This document shows, piece by piece, positions 1 through 9,627 of a DNA stretch of 64,000 nucleotides. A model generated the notes under the pieces. That model was given only the letters and a program-made list of their open reading frames with translations, ran no database searches and was not told where the DNA came from. Each line of letters opens with the position of its first letter. Position 1 is the first letter of the stretch. The translations under genes were made by a program, and so were the position numbers. Origin of the DNA: Echeneis naucrates (lineage: Eukaryota; Chordata; Actinopteri; Carangiformes; Echeneidae); NCBI RefSeq assembly GCF_900963305.1, contig NC_042514.1, positions 18,504,029-18,568,028 of the forward strand. Reading direction: 5' to 3'.

Positions 1-288
1 AAACAGCTGAAGCCAACATTTTCTATTCTAATTCAGAGGTAGCACTTACCAAATACACAGGTCATACTCGCTCCAAGGCTCTCGATCTTCGCTGTTTCCC
101 AGTGCCCCGGTTGTGGGAGAGAGCTGTTCCAGCTTTCGTCTGGACCTCTGATTGTTGCATCACCGAAATTTCCTCTTCCTACGAATAGACGCAGATACTG
201 GCAGGTCTACTCACGAGAAGTCTTGAAGTGAAGCATCAGCTGATCTCTGACCTCTCTGCCGTTGTTGAAAAAGAATAACTGAAAACAC

Positions 289-361
289 AGTTTCTGCCCA
301 GTTTCAAACTGGGGATCTTTCGCCTGTAATGCAAACGTGATGACCGATACACTACGGAAAG
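289..361 (-). pseudogene. tRNA-Val-like relic, anticodon TAC, altered D loop
   Basis: It has tRNA-Val length (73) and an anticodon loop ATTACAG. The D arm reads GTGTATCGG instead of GTGTAGTGG, the T loop is TTTGAAA instead of TTCGAAA, and the discriminator is T. Box A and box B are both weakened. The same variant recurs five more times in the window. Confidence 0.7.
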
Positions 362-534
362 CTGCACTGGACACTCCCTTCCCCTTGACGATGAAATGCC
401 ATCGTTACTTCGAATATTGCTGACAATGCAAGGGAAGAACCAAAAACATCGCTAAAGGCAATTCTTTAATCGAATTAAGAGGTATGCATTAACTGGAAAA
501 AAGACGCTCATTTATTTCCATCTGACAGCAAAGA

Positions 535-607
535 TGCTACCGCCCAGTTTCGAACTGGGGACCTTTCGCGTGTTAGGCGAACGTGATGACCACTACACTA
601 CGGAAAC
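535..607 (-). tRNA. trnav-aac: tRNA-Val (AAC), one acceptor mismatch
   Basis: The 73-base cloverleaf has intact D arm, anticodon loop CTAACAC and TTCGAAA T loop. The 3' acceptor strand reads CGGTAGC against GTTTCCG, giving one T-T mismatch and one wobble pair. Function is plausible but uncertain. Confidence 0.7.
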
Positions 608-1008
608 CTGAATGCAAGCTGCTCCGCCCCTTCCAATCTAATGATTTCTGACGTGAACAGGTACTTTCATAAAAGCTGCATTTGCTCTTCCAGTTGCATC
701 ACCGAAATTTGGTCTTCCTAAGAATAGATGCAGATACTGGCAGGTATGGCTAGTTATTTTACTTCCTAACATTCATCGTTATTGGGTGCGGTAAGCGTGT
801 TGCGTCATTTCCGGTCACTGGCGGTTGTGCTCTCTATTGTGCTTGTGTTGTTTCCACTGTTCTTCTGCTATTATTTCCTAATTCACTCGAGTAATCAGGC
901 AGAAAATTATTTTCACACCAACACTAGGTTTTAGAAGTCAATATCTCCCCTTTCTCCAAAGTTTATAACCGTTTCTGTTCCTCCGCTAATCAAACTACCC
1001 GATTAGCA

Positions 1009-1941
1009 ATGTCCTCTAGCTCTCTGTCTCCACTCTCTGTTCCTCCTTCTCCTCCTCCTCTCCTCTCCTGTTCTCTGTGCCTCATGTGTAGTTATTCTTC
1101 TGCCTCCTTTTATGATAGCACCTCTTGTCATAGATGTAGAATGATGGTAGAAATGGAGGCGAAGATTAATGAGTCAGAATCCCGGCTCCGCACTTTAGCT
1201 AGCCCAACTTATGCTAGTGTAGTTAGCCCCCCCCCTGTAGCTGGTGCGGACCAACCTAGACGAGCTCATACAGCAGCTAAGATAGTTTCCTCCCCCCCAG
1301 TGGCTCCCGAGCAGCCGGGATCTAGTCAGGGCGGCTGGGTGACTGTCCGAGACATGAGGCATAGTCGTAGGCAGCAGCCCCCGGTTCACCATCGACCAGT
1401 TCACGTTTCCAACAGGTTCTCCCCTCTCAGCGACACACCCGCTGAAAAGCCGACTCTAGTGATTGGTGATTCTATTCTGAGAAACGTGAAGTTAGCGACA
1501 CCGGCGGCCATAGTGAAGTGTATCCCGGGGGCCAGAGCAGGCGACATCCAGTCTTATCTGAAACTGCTGGCTAAGGGTAAACGTAAATATGCTAATATTG
1601 TAGTTCACGTCGGCAGTAACGACACCCGACTTCGCCAGTCGGAAGTCACAAAAATGAATGTGGAATCGGTGTGTACTTTTGCTAAAACGATGTCGGACAC
1701 TGTAGCTTTCTCCGGCCCCCTCCCCAATCGGACCAGTGATGACATGTACAGCCGCATGTCGTCATTTAACCGCTGGCTGTCGAGGTGGTGTCCCGAAAAC
1801 AACGTGGGCTACATAGATAACTGGAAGTCTTTCTGGGGGAGACCTGGTCTAATTAGGAGAGATGGTGTCCATCCCACCGTGGACGGGGCCGCTCTCATTT
1901 CTAGAAATATGGGTGGTTTTCTTAGAAATCCAAAACCCTGA
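1009..1941 (+). CDS. L2 ORF1 protein (Cys-rich N terminus plus SGNH/GDSL-type esterase), copy 1
   Basis: The intact 310-residue frame has a Pro/Ser-rich start and a cysteine cluster (Cys21, 24, 27, 40, 43) that could bind zinc. A short charged helix follows at 45-62, then a low-complexity linker. The esterase domain spans about 148-308, with VIGDSILRN (151-159), VGSNDTR (201-207) and DGVHPT (285-290), the Ser, Asn and Asp-His blocks of SGNH hydrolases. Esterase-type ORF1 proteins are known in L2, CR1 and related LINEs, where they bind RNA in the retrotransposition particle. The ATG at 1009 follows a roughly 260 bp 5' UTR. ORF2 begins about 180 bp downstream. Confidence 0.9.
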   Translation: MSSSSLSPLSVPPSPPPLLSCSLCLMCSYSSASFYDSTSCHRCRMMVEMEAKINESESRLRTLASPTYASVVSPPPVAGADQPRRAHTAAKIVSSPPVAPEQPGSSQGGWVTVRDMRHSRRQQPPVHHRPVHVSNRFSPLSDTPAEKPTLVIGDSILRNVKLATPAAIVKCIPGARAGDIQSYLKLLAKGKRKYANIVVHVGSNDTRLRQSEVTKMNVESVCTFAKTMSDTVAFSGPLPNRTSDDMYSRMSSFNRWLSRWCPENNVGYIDNWKSFWGRPGLIRRDGVHPTVDGAALISRNMGGFLRNPKP

Positions 1942-2122
1942 CAATCCCGGGTCTAGACCAGGAGGCAGAGCCGCAGTTTAACACGCTCCTCTGCGCCTCA
2001 GTCAGAGCGGTCATCTGCCGAGAATAGAATAGAGTCTCTGTCTATGTTTAGGTCTATAGAAACCGTGTCTGTCCCCCGACGACCTAAATTTAGAAAAGTT
2101 AATAAACTCAAATTAATTCTAA

Positions 2123-5082
2123 AAAAGAGGAGCTAAAAACAAAAACCTAACTGTAATTAAAACAGCCACAAACTTAGTCTCAAATAACACTGCGATCAAA
2201 TGTGGACTGTTGAACATTCGATCATTATCATCAAAATCTCTACTAGTAAATGATCTCATAGCTGATCACCATATTGATTTATTTTGTATAACTGAAACGT
2301 GGCTGCAGCAGGATGAGTATGTTAGCATTAATGAAGCTACACCCCCAACTCATGTTAACTTTCATATCCCTCGTACCACAGGTCGAGGAGGTGGGGTGGC
2401 TGCAATATTTCAGTCAAGCCTATTAATCAACCCCAGACCAAAATCTGGCTGCAGGTCTTTTGAAAGCCTCACTCTTAGTCTCTCCCACTCGGACTGGAAA
2501 GGTGAAAAACCAGTTCTGTTAGTTACAGTATACCGTCCACCTGGTCCGTACTCAGAATTCCTATCAGAGTTTTCTGAGTTTATATCAGAGTTAGTACTTA
2601 GTACAGATAAAATCATTATTCTGGGAGATTTCAATATACATGTTGATGTAGAAAGCGACAGCCTTAGTTCTGGGTTTCTTTCCCTACTAAACTCAATTGG
2701 CTTTTCCCAGCACGTGAATGAACCCACTCACTTTTACAATCATATCCTTGATCTTGTTCTAACTTATGGCATTGAAATTGACAAGCTAACAATTCTTCCC
2801 CAAAATTCTCTCCTGTCTGACCATTACCTTATTACATTTGAGTTTACTTTAATGGGCTCCACAGCATTGAGGAATAAATTCAGCTATAGAAGATGTTTAT
2901 CTGAAGCTGCTGTGGCTAAATTTAAAGAGAACATTTGGTCATCATTCCCAACAATGCCATATCTAAATCTAAATTTAAATGAGGATTTCTCCCATACGCA
3001 GGTTGATGACCTTGTGACTAGCACTATGGCCACACTGCGTTCGAATCTTGATAATGCCGCCCCTCTCAAAAAGAAAGTATTCAATCTGAGGAGGATGGCT
3101 CCCTGGTATAGTTACCAAATCCGTACCTTGAAGCAGACATCAAGGAAATTAGAAAGAAACTGGCGTTCCAGTAAGTCAGAAGAGTCTCACAGAGCCTGGA
3201 AAGACAGCCTAAAAACGTATAAAAAAGCTCTCCGCAGTGCTAGAAGTTCATATTACTCAGCACTCATAGAAGAAAACAAGAACAACCCCAGGTTTCTCTT
3301 CAGCACTGTAGCCAGGCTGACAGAGAGCCATAGCTCAGTTGAACCAGTGATCCCCTTAGCTCTAAGCAGTAATGATTTTATTAGTTTTTTTTTTCAGACA
3401 AAATTCTCACGATCAGAGAAAGAATTTATCAGCTCTTGCCTACGTTAGATAAAAATCCCCTTCTGAAGACGGCAACTGCTGAATCAGCTGCGGCGCCTCT
3501 TTTACATCTGGAATCATTCTCACCTCTAAATCTCTCAGAGCTAGCTTCTATAGTTTCATCATCCAGACCGTCAACCTGTCTATTAGACCCAGTACCAACT
3601 AGCCTCTTTAAAGAGATCTTTTATGTAATTGAGCCGTTTATTCTAGATTTGGTTAATCTGACTTTATTTCTGGGTTATGTACCTCAGGCACTTAAGACTG
3701 CGGTCATCAAACCCCAGCTTAAAAAGCCTAATCTTGATCCAGATGTTTTGGCAAACTATAGACCCATATCGAACCTTCCATTTATTTCTAAAATCATTGA
3801 GAAAGCTGTAGCAAAACAACTACACGAGCATCTGGATGGGAACAGTTTGTTTGAAGAGTTTCAGTCAGGATTTAGAGCCCATCATAGCACAGAAACAGCG
3901 CTGGTTAAAGTCTCCAATGACATTCTAATGGCCTCAGACAATGGATCAGCCTCCATACTTCGCCTTCTAGATCTTAGTGCTGCATTCGACACCATAGATC
4001 ACAATATTTTACTACAGAGACTGGAACATGAAATTGGAATTAAAGGAACTGCACTAAAGTGGTTCAAATCCTACTTATCAGATAGACATCAGTTTGTTCA
4101 TGTAAACAACAGCTCCTCCTCATGTACTGTAGTCAGTCATGGAGTCCCGCAGGGTTCGGTACTTGGACCAATCCTCTTTACGCTTTATCTGCTTCCTCTA
4201 GGCAACATTATCAGGAAACACAGCATCAATTTCCACTGCTACGCAGACGATACTCAGCTGTACCTATCAATGAAGCCAAATGAAGTCAGTCAGATAGTCA
4301 GACTGCAGGCATGTCTTGATGACATAAAAGTCTGGATGACTGGAAATTTTTTACTTCTCAACTCTGACAAAACAGAAGTTATTGTACTCGGTCCTAAGCA
4401 CCTCAGAAAAATACTATCTAATCATCTCATCAGTTTGGACGGCATTACTTTGGCCTCCAGCTCCACTGTAAGAAACCTTGGAGTAATTTTTGACCAGGAC
4501 ATGTCCTTTGTCCCTCACATAAACAAGTTAGTCGGGCAGCTTTCTTCCACCTGAGAAACATTAGGAAAATCAGAAACATCCTCTCTCAGGATGATGCAGA
4601 AAAAACTAGTCCATGCATTTGTAACTTCTAGGCTGGACTACTGTAACTCATTACTATCTGCATGTCCAAACAAATCTCTAAAAGGCCTTCAGTTAATTCA
4701 GAACGCTGCTGCACGAATATTAACAGGAACTAGGAAAAGAGATCACATCTCTCCCGTGTTAGCTGCTCTTCATTGGCTGCCAGTAAAATATAGAGTAGAA
4801 TTCAAAATCCTTCTTTTAACGTATAAAGCTCTTAATGGCCAAGCTCCATCGTATCTCAGAGAGGTCATAGTTCCTTACTGTCCTAGCAGGCCACTCCGCT
4901 CTCTAGATGGAGGTTTACTTGTGGTTCCTAGAGTCTCCAAGAGTAAATCTGGAGGCAGATCGTTCAGTTATCAGGCTCCTCTTCTATGGAACCAACTCCC
5001 AGCATCGGTCCGGGGGGCGGACTCTTTAGTAACTTTCAAGACCAGGCTTAAAACTTTCCTGTATGACAGAGCGTACAGTTAA
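2123..5082 (+). pseudogene. L2 ORF2 (AP endonuclease plus reverse transcriptase), copy 1, frameshifted
   Basis: The frame opens at 2123 with no early [14 protein letters not shown] marks the endonuclease start. Endonuclease signs are [15 protein letters not shown] and [10 protein letters not shown]. Reverse transcriptase signs are [30 protein letters not shown] and [10 protein letters not shown]. The C-terminal L2/CR1-type extension includes RLDYCNSLL and AALHWLPV and ends FLYDRAYS. Frame changes occur at a poly-T run near 3,390-3,404 (one T fewer than copy 2) and near 4,524 (one A fewer). A third change near 4,598 (one A more) restores the frame. Copy 2 is intact at all three places. Confidence 0.9.
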
Positions 5083-5142
5083 AAAGTCCTCTACTCTTTA
5101 GGTATGCTGCTATAGGCCTAGGCTGCTGGGGGAAGGACTGAG

Positions 5143-5185
<43 letters not shown>

Positions 5186-5812
5186 CTCTGTCTCTCCCTG
5201 TCACCCTCTCTCCCCTCTTTCTCTCTAACTCCCTCCTTGCATGCGCTGATAAAAACCATCCTTATTAAAAAAAAAACAAAAAAAAACAAAACAGTTTCAC
5301 CCAGTTCTAAGCATTTATACTGCATTTACTAACCATGTTCTGCCAAAGTCTCTGTCTCTCCCAGTTCCTCTCCTCTCTCTCCCTGTCCTCATCCTGCAGG
5401 TGGTGCCTCATCTCCATCCCATGTTCCTGCAACACCTGCTGGTCCCATATAGCATGAATTCTGTATTACAGCTCAACTCCATGAACTTCATGCAACAACA
5501 TGTTCCTGCCTACACCCCCCCCCTCCAATGCCTGCCTGCCTGTCTCTCTCTCTCTCTCTCTCTCAACCCAACCGGTCAAGGCAGATGGCCGCCCCCCTTG
5601 AGCCTGGTTCTGCTCGAGGTTTCTGCCTCTTAAAGGAAGTTTTTCCTTTCCACTGTTGCCAAGTGCTTGCTCATCGGGGGATCTGTTGGGTCTCTTTAAA
5701 TAAATTATAAAGAGTTGGTCTAGACCTGCTCTATATGTAAAGTGCCTTGATGTAACTTTGTTATGATTTGGCGCTATACAAATAAATCTGATTTGATTTG
5801 ATTTGATTTGAT
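5083..5812 (+). repeat. L2 3' UTR with (CT)n tracts and TGATT tail, copy 1
   Basis: After the ORF2 stop come a (CT)n run at about 5,145-5,181, poly-A stretches, a second (CT)n near 5,545, and a conserved end with TTTGGCGCTATACAAATAAA followed by four TGATT-type repeats. That end is the part an L2 reverse transcriptase is expected to recognise. It recurs in fragments elsewhere in the window. Confidence 0.85.
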
Positions 5813-5894
5813 ATACTCACGAGAAGTCTTGAAGTGAAGCATCAGCTGACCTCTGACCTCTCTGCCATTGTTGAAAAAGAATTACAGAAAATAC

Positions 5895-5907
5895 TGTTCC
5901 TGCCCAG
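5895..5907 (-). pseudogene. tRNA-Val 3' end cut by assembly gap
   Basis: TGTTCCTGCCCAG matches the 3' acceptor and T stem of the CAC gene at 13,403, then runs into N bases. The rest is unresolved or lost. Confidence 0.6.
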
Positions 5908-5920
5908 NNNNNNNNNNNNN
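5908..5920. other. assembly gap (13 N)
   Basis: Thirteen N bases fall exactly where copy 2 has a tRNA-Val (CAC) gene and more array. The array beyond the gap is a different module, so more than 13 bases may be missing or collapsed. Confidence 0.95.
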
Positions 5921-5969
5921 CTCTTGATCTTCGCTTTTTCCCATGCCCCAGTTGTGGTAGAGAGCTGTC

Positions 5970-6475
5970 CCAGCTTTCGAGTAGCAGCAGCGGTGTCCCT
6001 GACACCAGAACAATTGCAGTGGTATCAGATGTCGGAAGAGGCCGTCCCACAAGTGTCTCTGGCTTTACATCCTAAAACATCAGCTAAAGAATTGGGTGGG
6101 ATGGTAAAACTAGCATTAGCACAGGATGATTGGGTTATCACGGACATTCGCGGAGTACTTTTATTCGGCTAGAGCCACATATACTCAATTCAAGTAGAAG
6201 CCGTAGATAGCTCAGTTCTGGAGGAGGCCCAGGTCTCCCAGTTTCACGGTAGAGAAAAAACAGATCACCCTGAGGCTGCGTCTATCATTGACTCTCTACC
6301 AGAGTCCCTATGGGCGCAGGGCCCGACAGATGTGCGACTGGTGCAATGTGAACCATTAACTTTTGAGGTTAACACTTCTGATCCAGTGTGGATCAATCAG
6401 TACCCCCACAAGCCCCAAGCAGAGGAGGGCATCGCAGACACCATTCAGGGCCTCATTTCACAGGGCGTATGATCT
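5970..6475 (+). mobile_element. retroviral pol fossil fragment 1
   Basis: Fossil fragment of a retroviral polyprotein. Its distal part resembles the protease-reverse transcriptase boundary of gamma/epsilon-type retroviruses (a W-x-Q-x-P motif, then a QYP-x-KP motif before a short helix). No LTRs adjoin it. It is broken and exists only as a passenger of the tRNA array, where it recurs three more times. Family assignment is tentative. Confidence 0.55.
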
Positions 6476-6516
6476 CTGAGCTCTCTGCCGTTGTTGAAAA
6501 GAATAACTGAAAACAC

Positions 6517-6588
6517 AGTTTCTGCCCAGTTTCAAACTGGGGATCTTTCCCGTGTAATGCAACGTGATGACCGATACACTACGGAAAC
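6517..6588 (-). pseudogene. tRNA-Val-like relic (TAC variant)
   Basis: Altered D loop (TATCGG) and TTTGAAA T loop as at 289. It is one base short in the anticodon stem region (72 bases). Confidence 0.7.
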
Positions 6589-6760
6589 CTGCACTGGACA
6601 CTCTCTTCCCCTTGACGATGAAATGCCATCGTTACTTCGCTTACTTGCTGACAATGCAAGGAAGAACCAAAAACATCGCTAAAGGCAATTCTTAATCGAA
6701 TTAAGAGGTATGCATTAACTGGAAAAAAGACGCTGATTTATTTCCAGCTGACAGCAAAGA

Positions 6761-6836
6761 TGTTTCCGCCCCAGTTTCGAACTGGGGACCTTTCGCGTGT
6801 TAGGACGAACGTGATGACCACTACACTACGGAAAAC
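6761..6836 (-). pseudogene. tRNA-Val (AAC) relic with three one-base insertions
   Basis: The sequence is that of the AAC gene, with extra bases in the T stem (CGCCCCAG), beside the anticodon stem (AGGACGAAC) and in the acceptor (GAAAAC). Sequencing error in an unpolished stretch near the gap is as likely as decay. Confidence 0.65.
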
Positions 6837-7173
6837 CGCACATGTCACCTCCTTCCGCTTATCAAGAAATGCCATCATTACCACTGTTGCGATAGCCTCC
6901 CACGTGCTCTGAAAAGAACAATAGAGAGGCCTACATCCTGAAGCCTGGGCCAGAGTTGTCTGCCTGTTTGGAAATGGCGCCATGACCCCAGGATTCACCC
7001 CTAGGGTGTGGTTCTGAGTTTGAAGAGGAGGGCATTTGCTAGACACAAGCGCCCTCAGCAGGGATCCCCGATGACGTCACACAGGTAACAAAGACGCTCC
7101 ATGGCTCTTGATCTTCGCTTTTTTCCCAGTGCCCCGGTTGTGGGAGAGAGCTTTCCCAGCTTTTGTCTGGACC

Positions 7174-7455
7174 TCTCCAATGATATTCTAATTGCTTCAG
7201 ACAATGGATCAGCCTCCATACTTCTCCTTTTGGATCTTAGTGCTGCTTTCGACACCATAGATCACAATATTTTACTAGAGACTGGAACATGAAATTGGGA
7301 TTAAAGGAAGTGCAATAAGGTGGTTCAAATCCTATTTATCAGATAGACATCAGTTTGTTCATGTTCACAACAGCTCCTCCTCATGCACTGCAGTCAGTTA
7401 TGGAGTCCCACAGGTTTGGGTACTTGGACCAATCGTCTTTACGCTTCATCTAGGC
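7174..7455 (+). mobile_element. L2 reverse transcriptase fragment in array
   Basis: Encodes [25 protein letters not shown] and [10 protein letters not shown], matching L2 ORF2 around motif A and stopping just past GVPQ. It is preceded by a conserved non-L2 block (CCATGGCTCTTGATCTTCGC). The same truncated fragment recurs at 16,372 and 25,205, so it was amplified as part of the satellite and not inserted each time. Confidence 0.85.
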
Positions 7456-7791
7456 ACCAAATGCCATCTTTACTACCGCAATTACACAATGAATTGACCA
7501 AACAAACAGCTGAAGCCAACATTTTCTATTCTAATTCAGAGGTAGCACTTACCAAATACACAGGTCATACTCGCTCCAAGGCTCTCGATCTTCGCTGTTT
7601 CCCAGTGCCCCGGTTGTGGGAGAGAGCTGTTCCAGCTTTCGTCTGGACCTCTGATTGTTGCATCACCGAAATTTCCTCTTCCTACGAATAGACGCAGATA
7701 CTGGCAGGTCTACTCACGAGAAGTCTTGAAGTGAAGCATCAGCTGATCTCTGACCTCTCTGCCGTTGTTGAAAAAGAATAACTGAAAACAC

Positions 7792-7864
7792 AGTTTCTGC
7801 CCAGTTTCAAACTGGGGATCTTTCGCCTGTAATGCAAACGTGATGACCGATACACTACGGAAAG
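7792..7864 (-). pseudogene. tRNA-Val-like relic (TAC variant)
   Basis: Identical in kind to 289-361, which it duplicates: TATCGG D loop, TTTGAAA T loop, anticodon TAC. Confidence 0.7.
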
Positions 7865-8036
7865 CTGCACTGGACACTCCCTTCCCCTTGACGATGAAAT
7901 GCCATCGTTACTTCGAATATTGCTGACAATGCAAGGGAAGAACCAAAAACATCGCTAAAGGCAATTCTTTAATCGAATAAGAGGTATGCATTAACTGGAA
8001 AAAAGACGCTCATTTATTTCCATCTGACAGCAAAGA

Positions 8037-8109
8037 TGCTACCGCCCAGTTTCGAACTGGGGACCTTTCGCGTGTTAGGCGAACGTGATGACCACTACAC
8101 TACGGAAAC
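8037..8109 (-). tRNA. trnav-aac: tRNA-Val (AAC), one acceptor mismatch
   Basis: Duplicate of 535-607 with the same GTAGC acceptor change. Loops and both promoter boxes are intact. Confidence 0.7.
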
Positions 8110-8512
8110 CTGAATGCAAGCTGCTCCGCCCCTTCCAATCTAATGATTTCTGACGTGAACAGGTACTTTCATAAAAGCTGCATTTGCTCTTCCAGTTTGC
8201 ATCACCGAAATTTGGTCTTCCTAAGAATAGATGCAGATACTGGCAGGTATGGCTAGTTATTTTACTTCCTAACATTCATCGTTATTGGGTGCGGTAAGCG
8301 TGTTGCGTCATTTCCGGTCACTGGCGGTTGTGCTCTCTATTGTGCTTGTGTTGTTTCCACTGTTCTTCTGCTATTATTTCCTAATTCCACTCGAGTAATC
8401 AGGCAGAAAATTATTTTCACACCAACACTAGGTTTTAGAAGTCAATATCTCCCCTTTCTCCAAAGTTTATAACCGTTTCTGTTCCTCCGCTAATCAAACT
8501 ACCCGATTAGCA

Positions 8513-9446
8513 ATGTCCTCTAGCTCTCTGTCTCCACTCTCTGTTCCTCCTTCTCCTCCTCCTCTCCTCTCCTGTTCTCTGTGCCTCATGTGTAGTTATT
8601 CTTCTGCCTCCTTTTATGATAGCACCTCTTGTCATAGATGTAGAATGATGGTAGAAATGGAGGCGAAGATTAATGAGTCAGAATCCCGGCTCCGCACTTT
8701 AGCTAGCCCAACTTATGCTAGTGTAGTTAGCCCCCCCCCTGTAGCTGGTGCGGACCAACCTAGACGAGCTCATACAGCAGCTAAGATAGTTTCCTCCCCC
8801 CCAGTGGCTCCCGAGCAGCCGGGATCTAGTCAGGGCGGCTGGGTGACTGTCCGAGACATGAGGCATAGTCGTAGGCAGCAGCCCCCGGTTCACCATCGAC
8901 CAGTTCACGTTTCCAACAGGTTCTCCCCTCTCAGCGACACACCCGCTGAAAAGCCGACTCTAGTGATTGGTGATTCTATTCTGAGAAACGTGAAGTTAGC
9001 GACACCGGCGGCCATAGTGAAGTGTATCCCGGGGGCCAGAGCAGGCGACATCCAGTCTTATCTGAAACTGCTGGCTAAGGGTAAACGTAAATATGCTAAT
9101 ATTGTAGTTCACGTCGGCAGTAACGACACCCGACTTCGCCAGTCGGAAGTCACAAAAATGAATGTGGAATCGGTGTGTACTTTTGCTAAAACGATGTCGG
9201 ACACTGTAGCTTTCTCCGGCCCCCTCCCCAATCGGACCAGTGATGACATGTACAGCCGCATGTCGTCATTTAAACCGCTGGCTGTCGAGGTGGTGTCCCG
9301 AAAACAACGTGGGCTACATAGATAACTGGAAGTCTTTCTGGGGGAGACCTGGTCTAATTAGGAGAGATGGTGTCCATCCCACCGTGGACGGGGCCGCTCT
9401 CATTTCTAGAAATATGGGTGGTTTTCTTAGAAATCCAAAACCCTGA
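8513..9446 (+). pseudogene. L2 ORF1, copy 2, one-base insertion
   Basis: Same protein as at 1009 through MYSRMSSF. One extra A at about 9,271 (TTTAAACC against TTTAACC) then shifts the frame, so the last 57 residues, including the DGVHPT catalytic block, lie in another frame (to 9,446). Confidence 0.85.
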
Positions 9447-9627
9447 CAATCCCGGGTCTAGACCAGGAGGCAGAGCCGCAGTTTAACACGCTCCTCTGCG
9501 CCTCAGTCAGAGCGGTCATCTGCCGAGAATAGAATAGAGTCTCTGTCTATGTTTAGGTCTATAGAAACCGTGTCTGTCCCCCGACGACCTAAATTTAGAA
9601 AAGTTAATAAACTCAAATTAATTCTAA

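Larger units (their letters stand above)
748..5812 (+). mobile_element. full-length L2-clade LINE, copy 1
   Basis: This 5.06 kb non-LTR retrotransposon has a 5' UTR, ORF1 with an esterase domain, ORF2 with endonuclease and reverse transcriptase, and a 3' UTR with (CT)n tracts that ends in a tail of TGATT repeats. Ends are fixed by comparison with the uninterrupted sequence near 18,305 (CAGGTATACTCACG): the element begins GGCTAGTTATTTT after CAGGTAT and ends before ACTCACG. Any target duplication is only AT or TAT and merges with the tail. ORF2 is interrupted by three one-base homopolymer length changes. Near identity to copy 2 points to recent duplication of the whole locus. Confidence 0.9.
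1..5907. repeat. copy 1 of a 7.5 kb tandem duplication
   Basis: Base 1 onward matches base 7,505 onward almost perfectly, through two tRNA relics, a full L2 and the start of a CAC tRNA, with an offset near 7,505. Copy 1 runs into the N gap at 5,908. Differences seen are mostly one-base length changes in homopolymers. Confidence 0.85.

Noticed and set aside
1195-1404. Minus-strand frames inside L2 ORF1 and ORF2
   Set aside because: Shadows of the L2 coding frames; no independent evidence.
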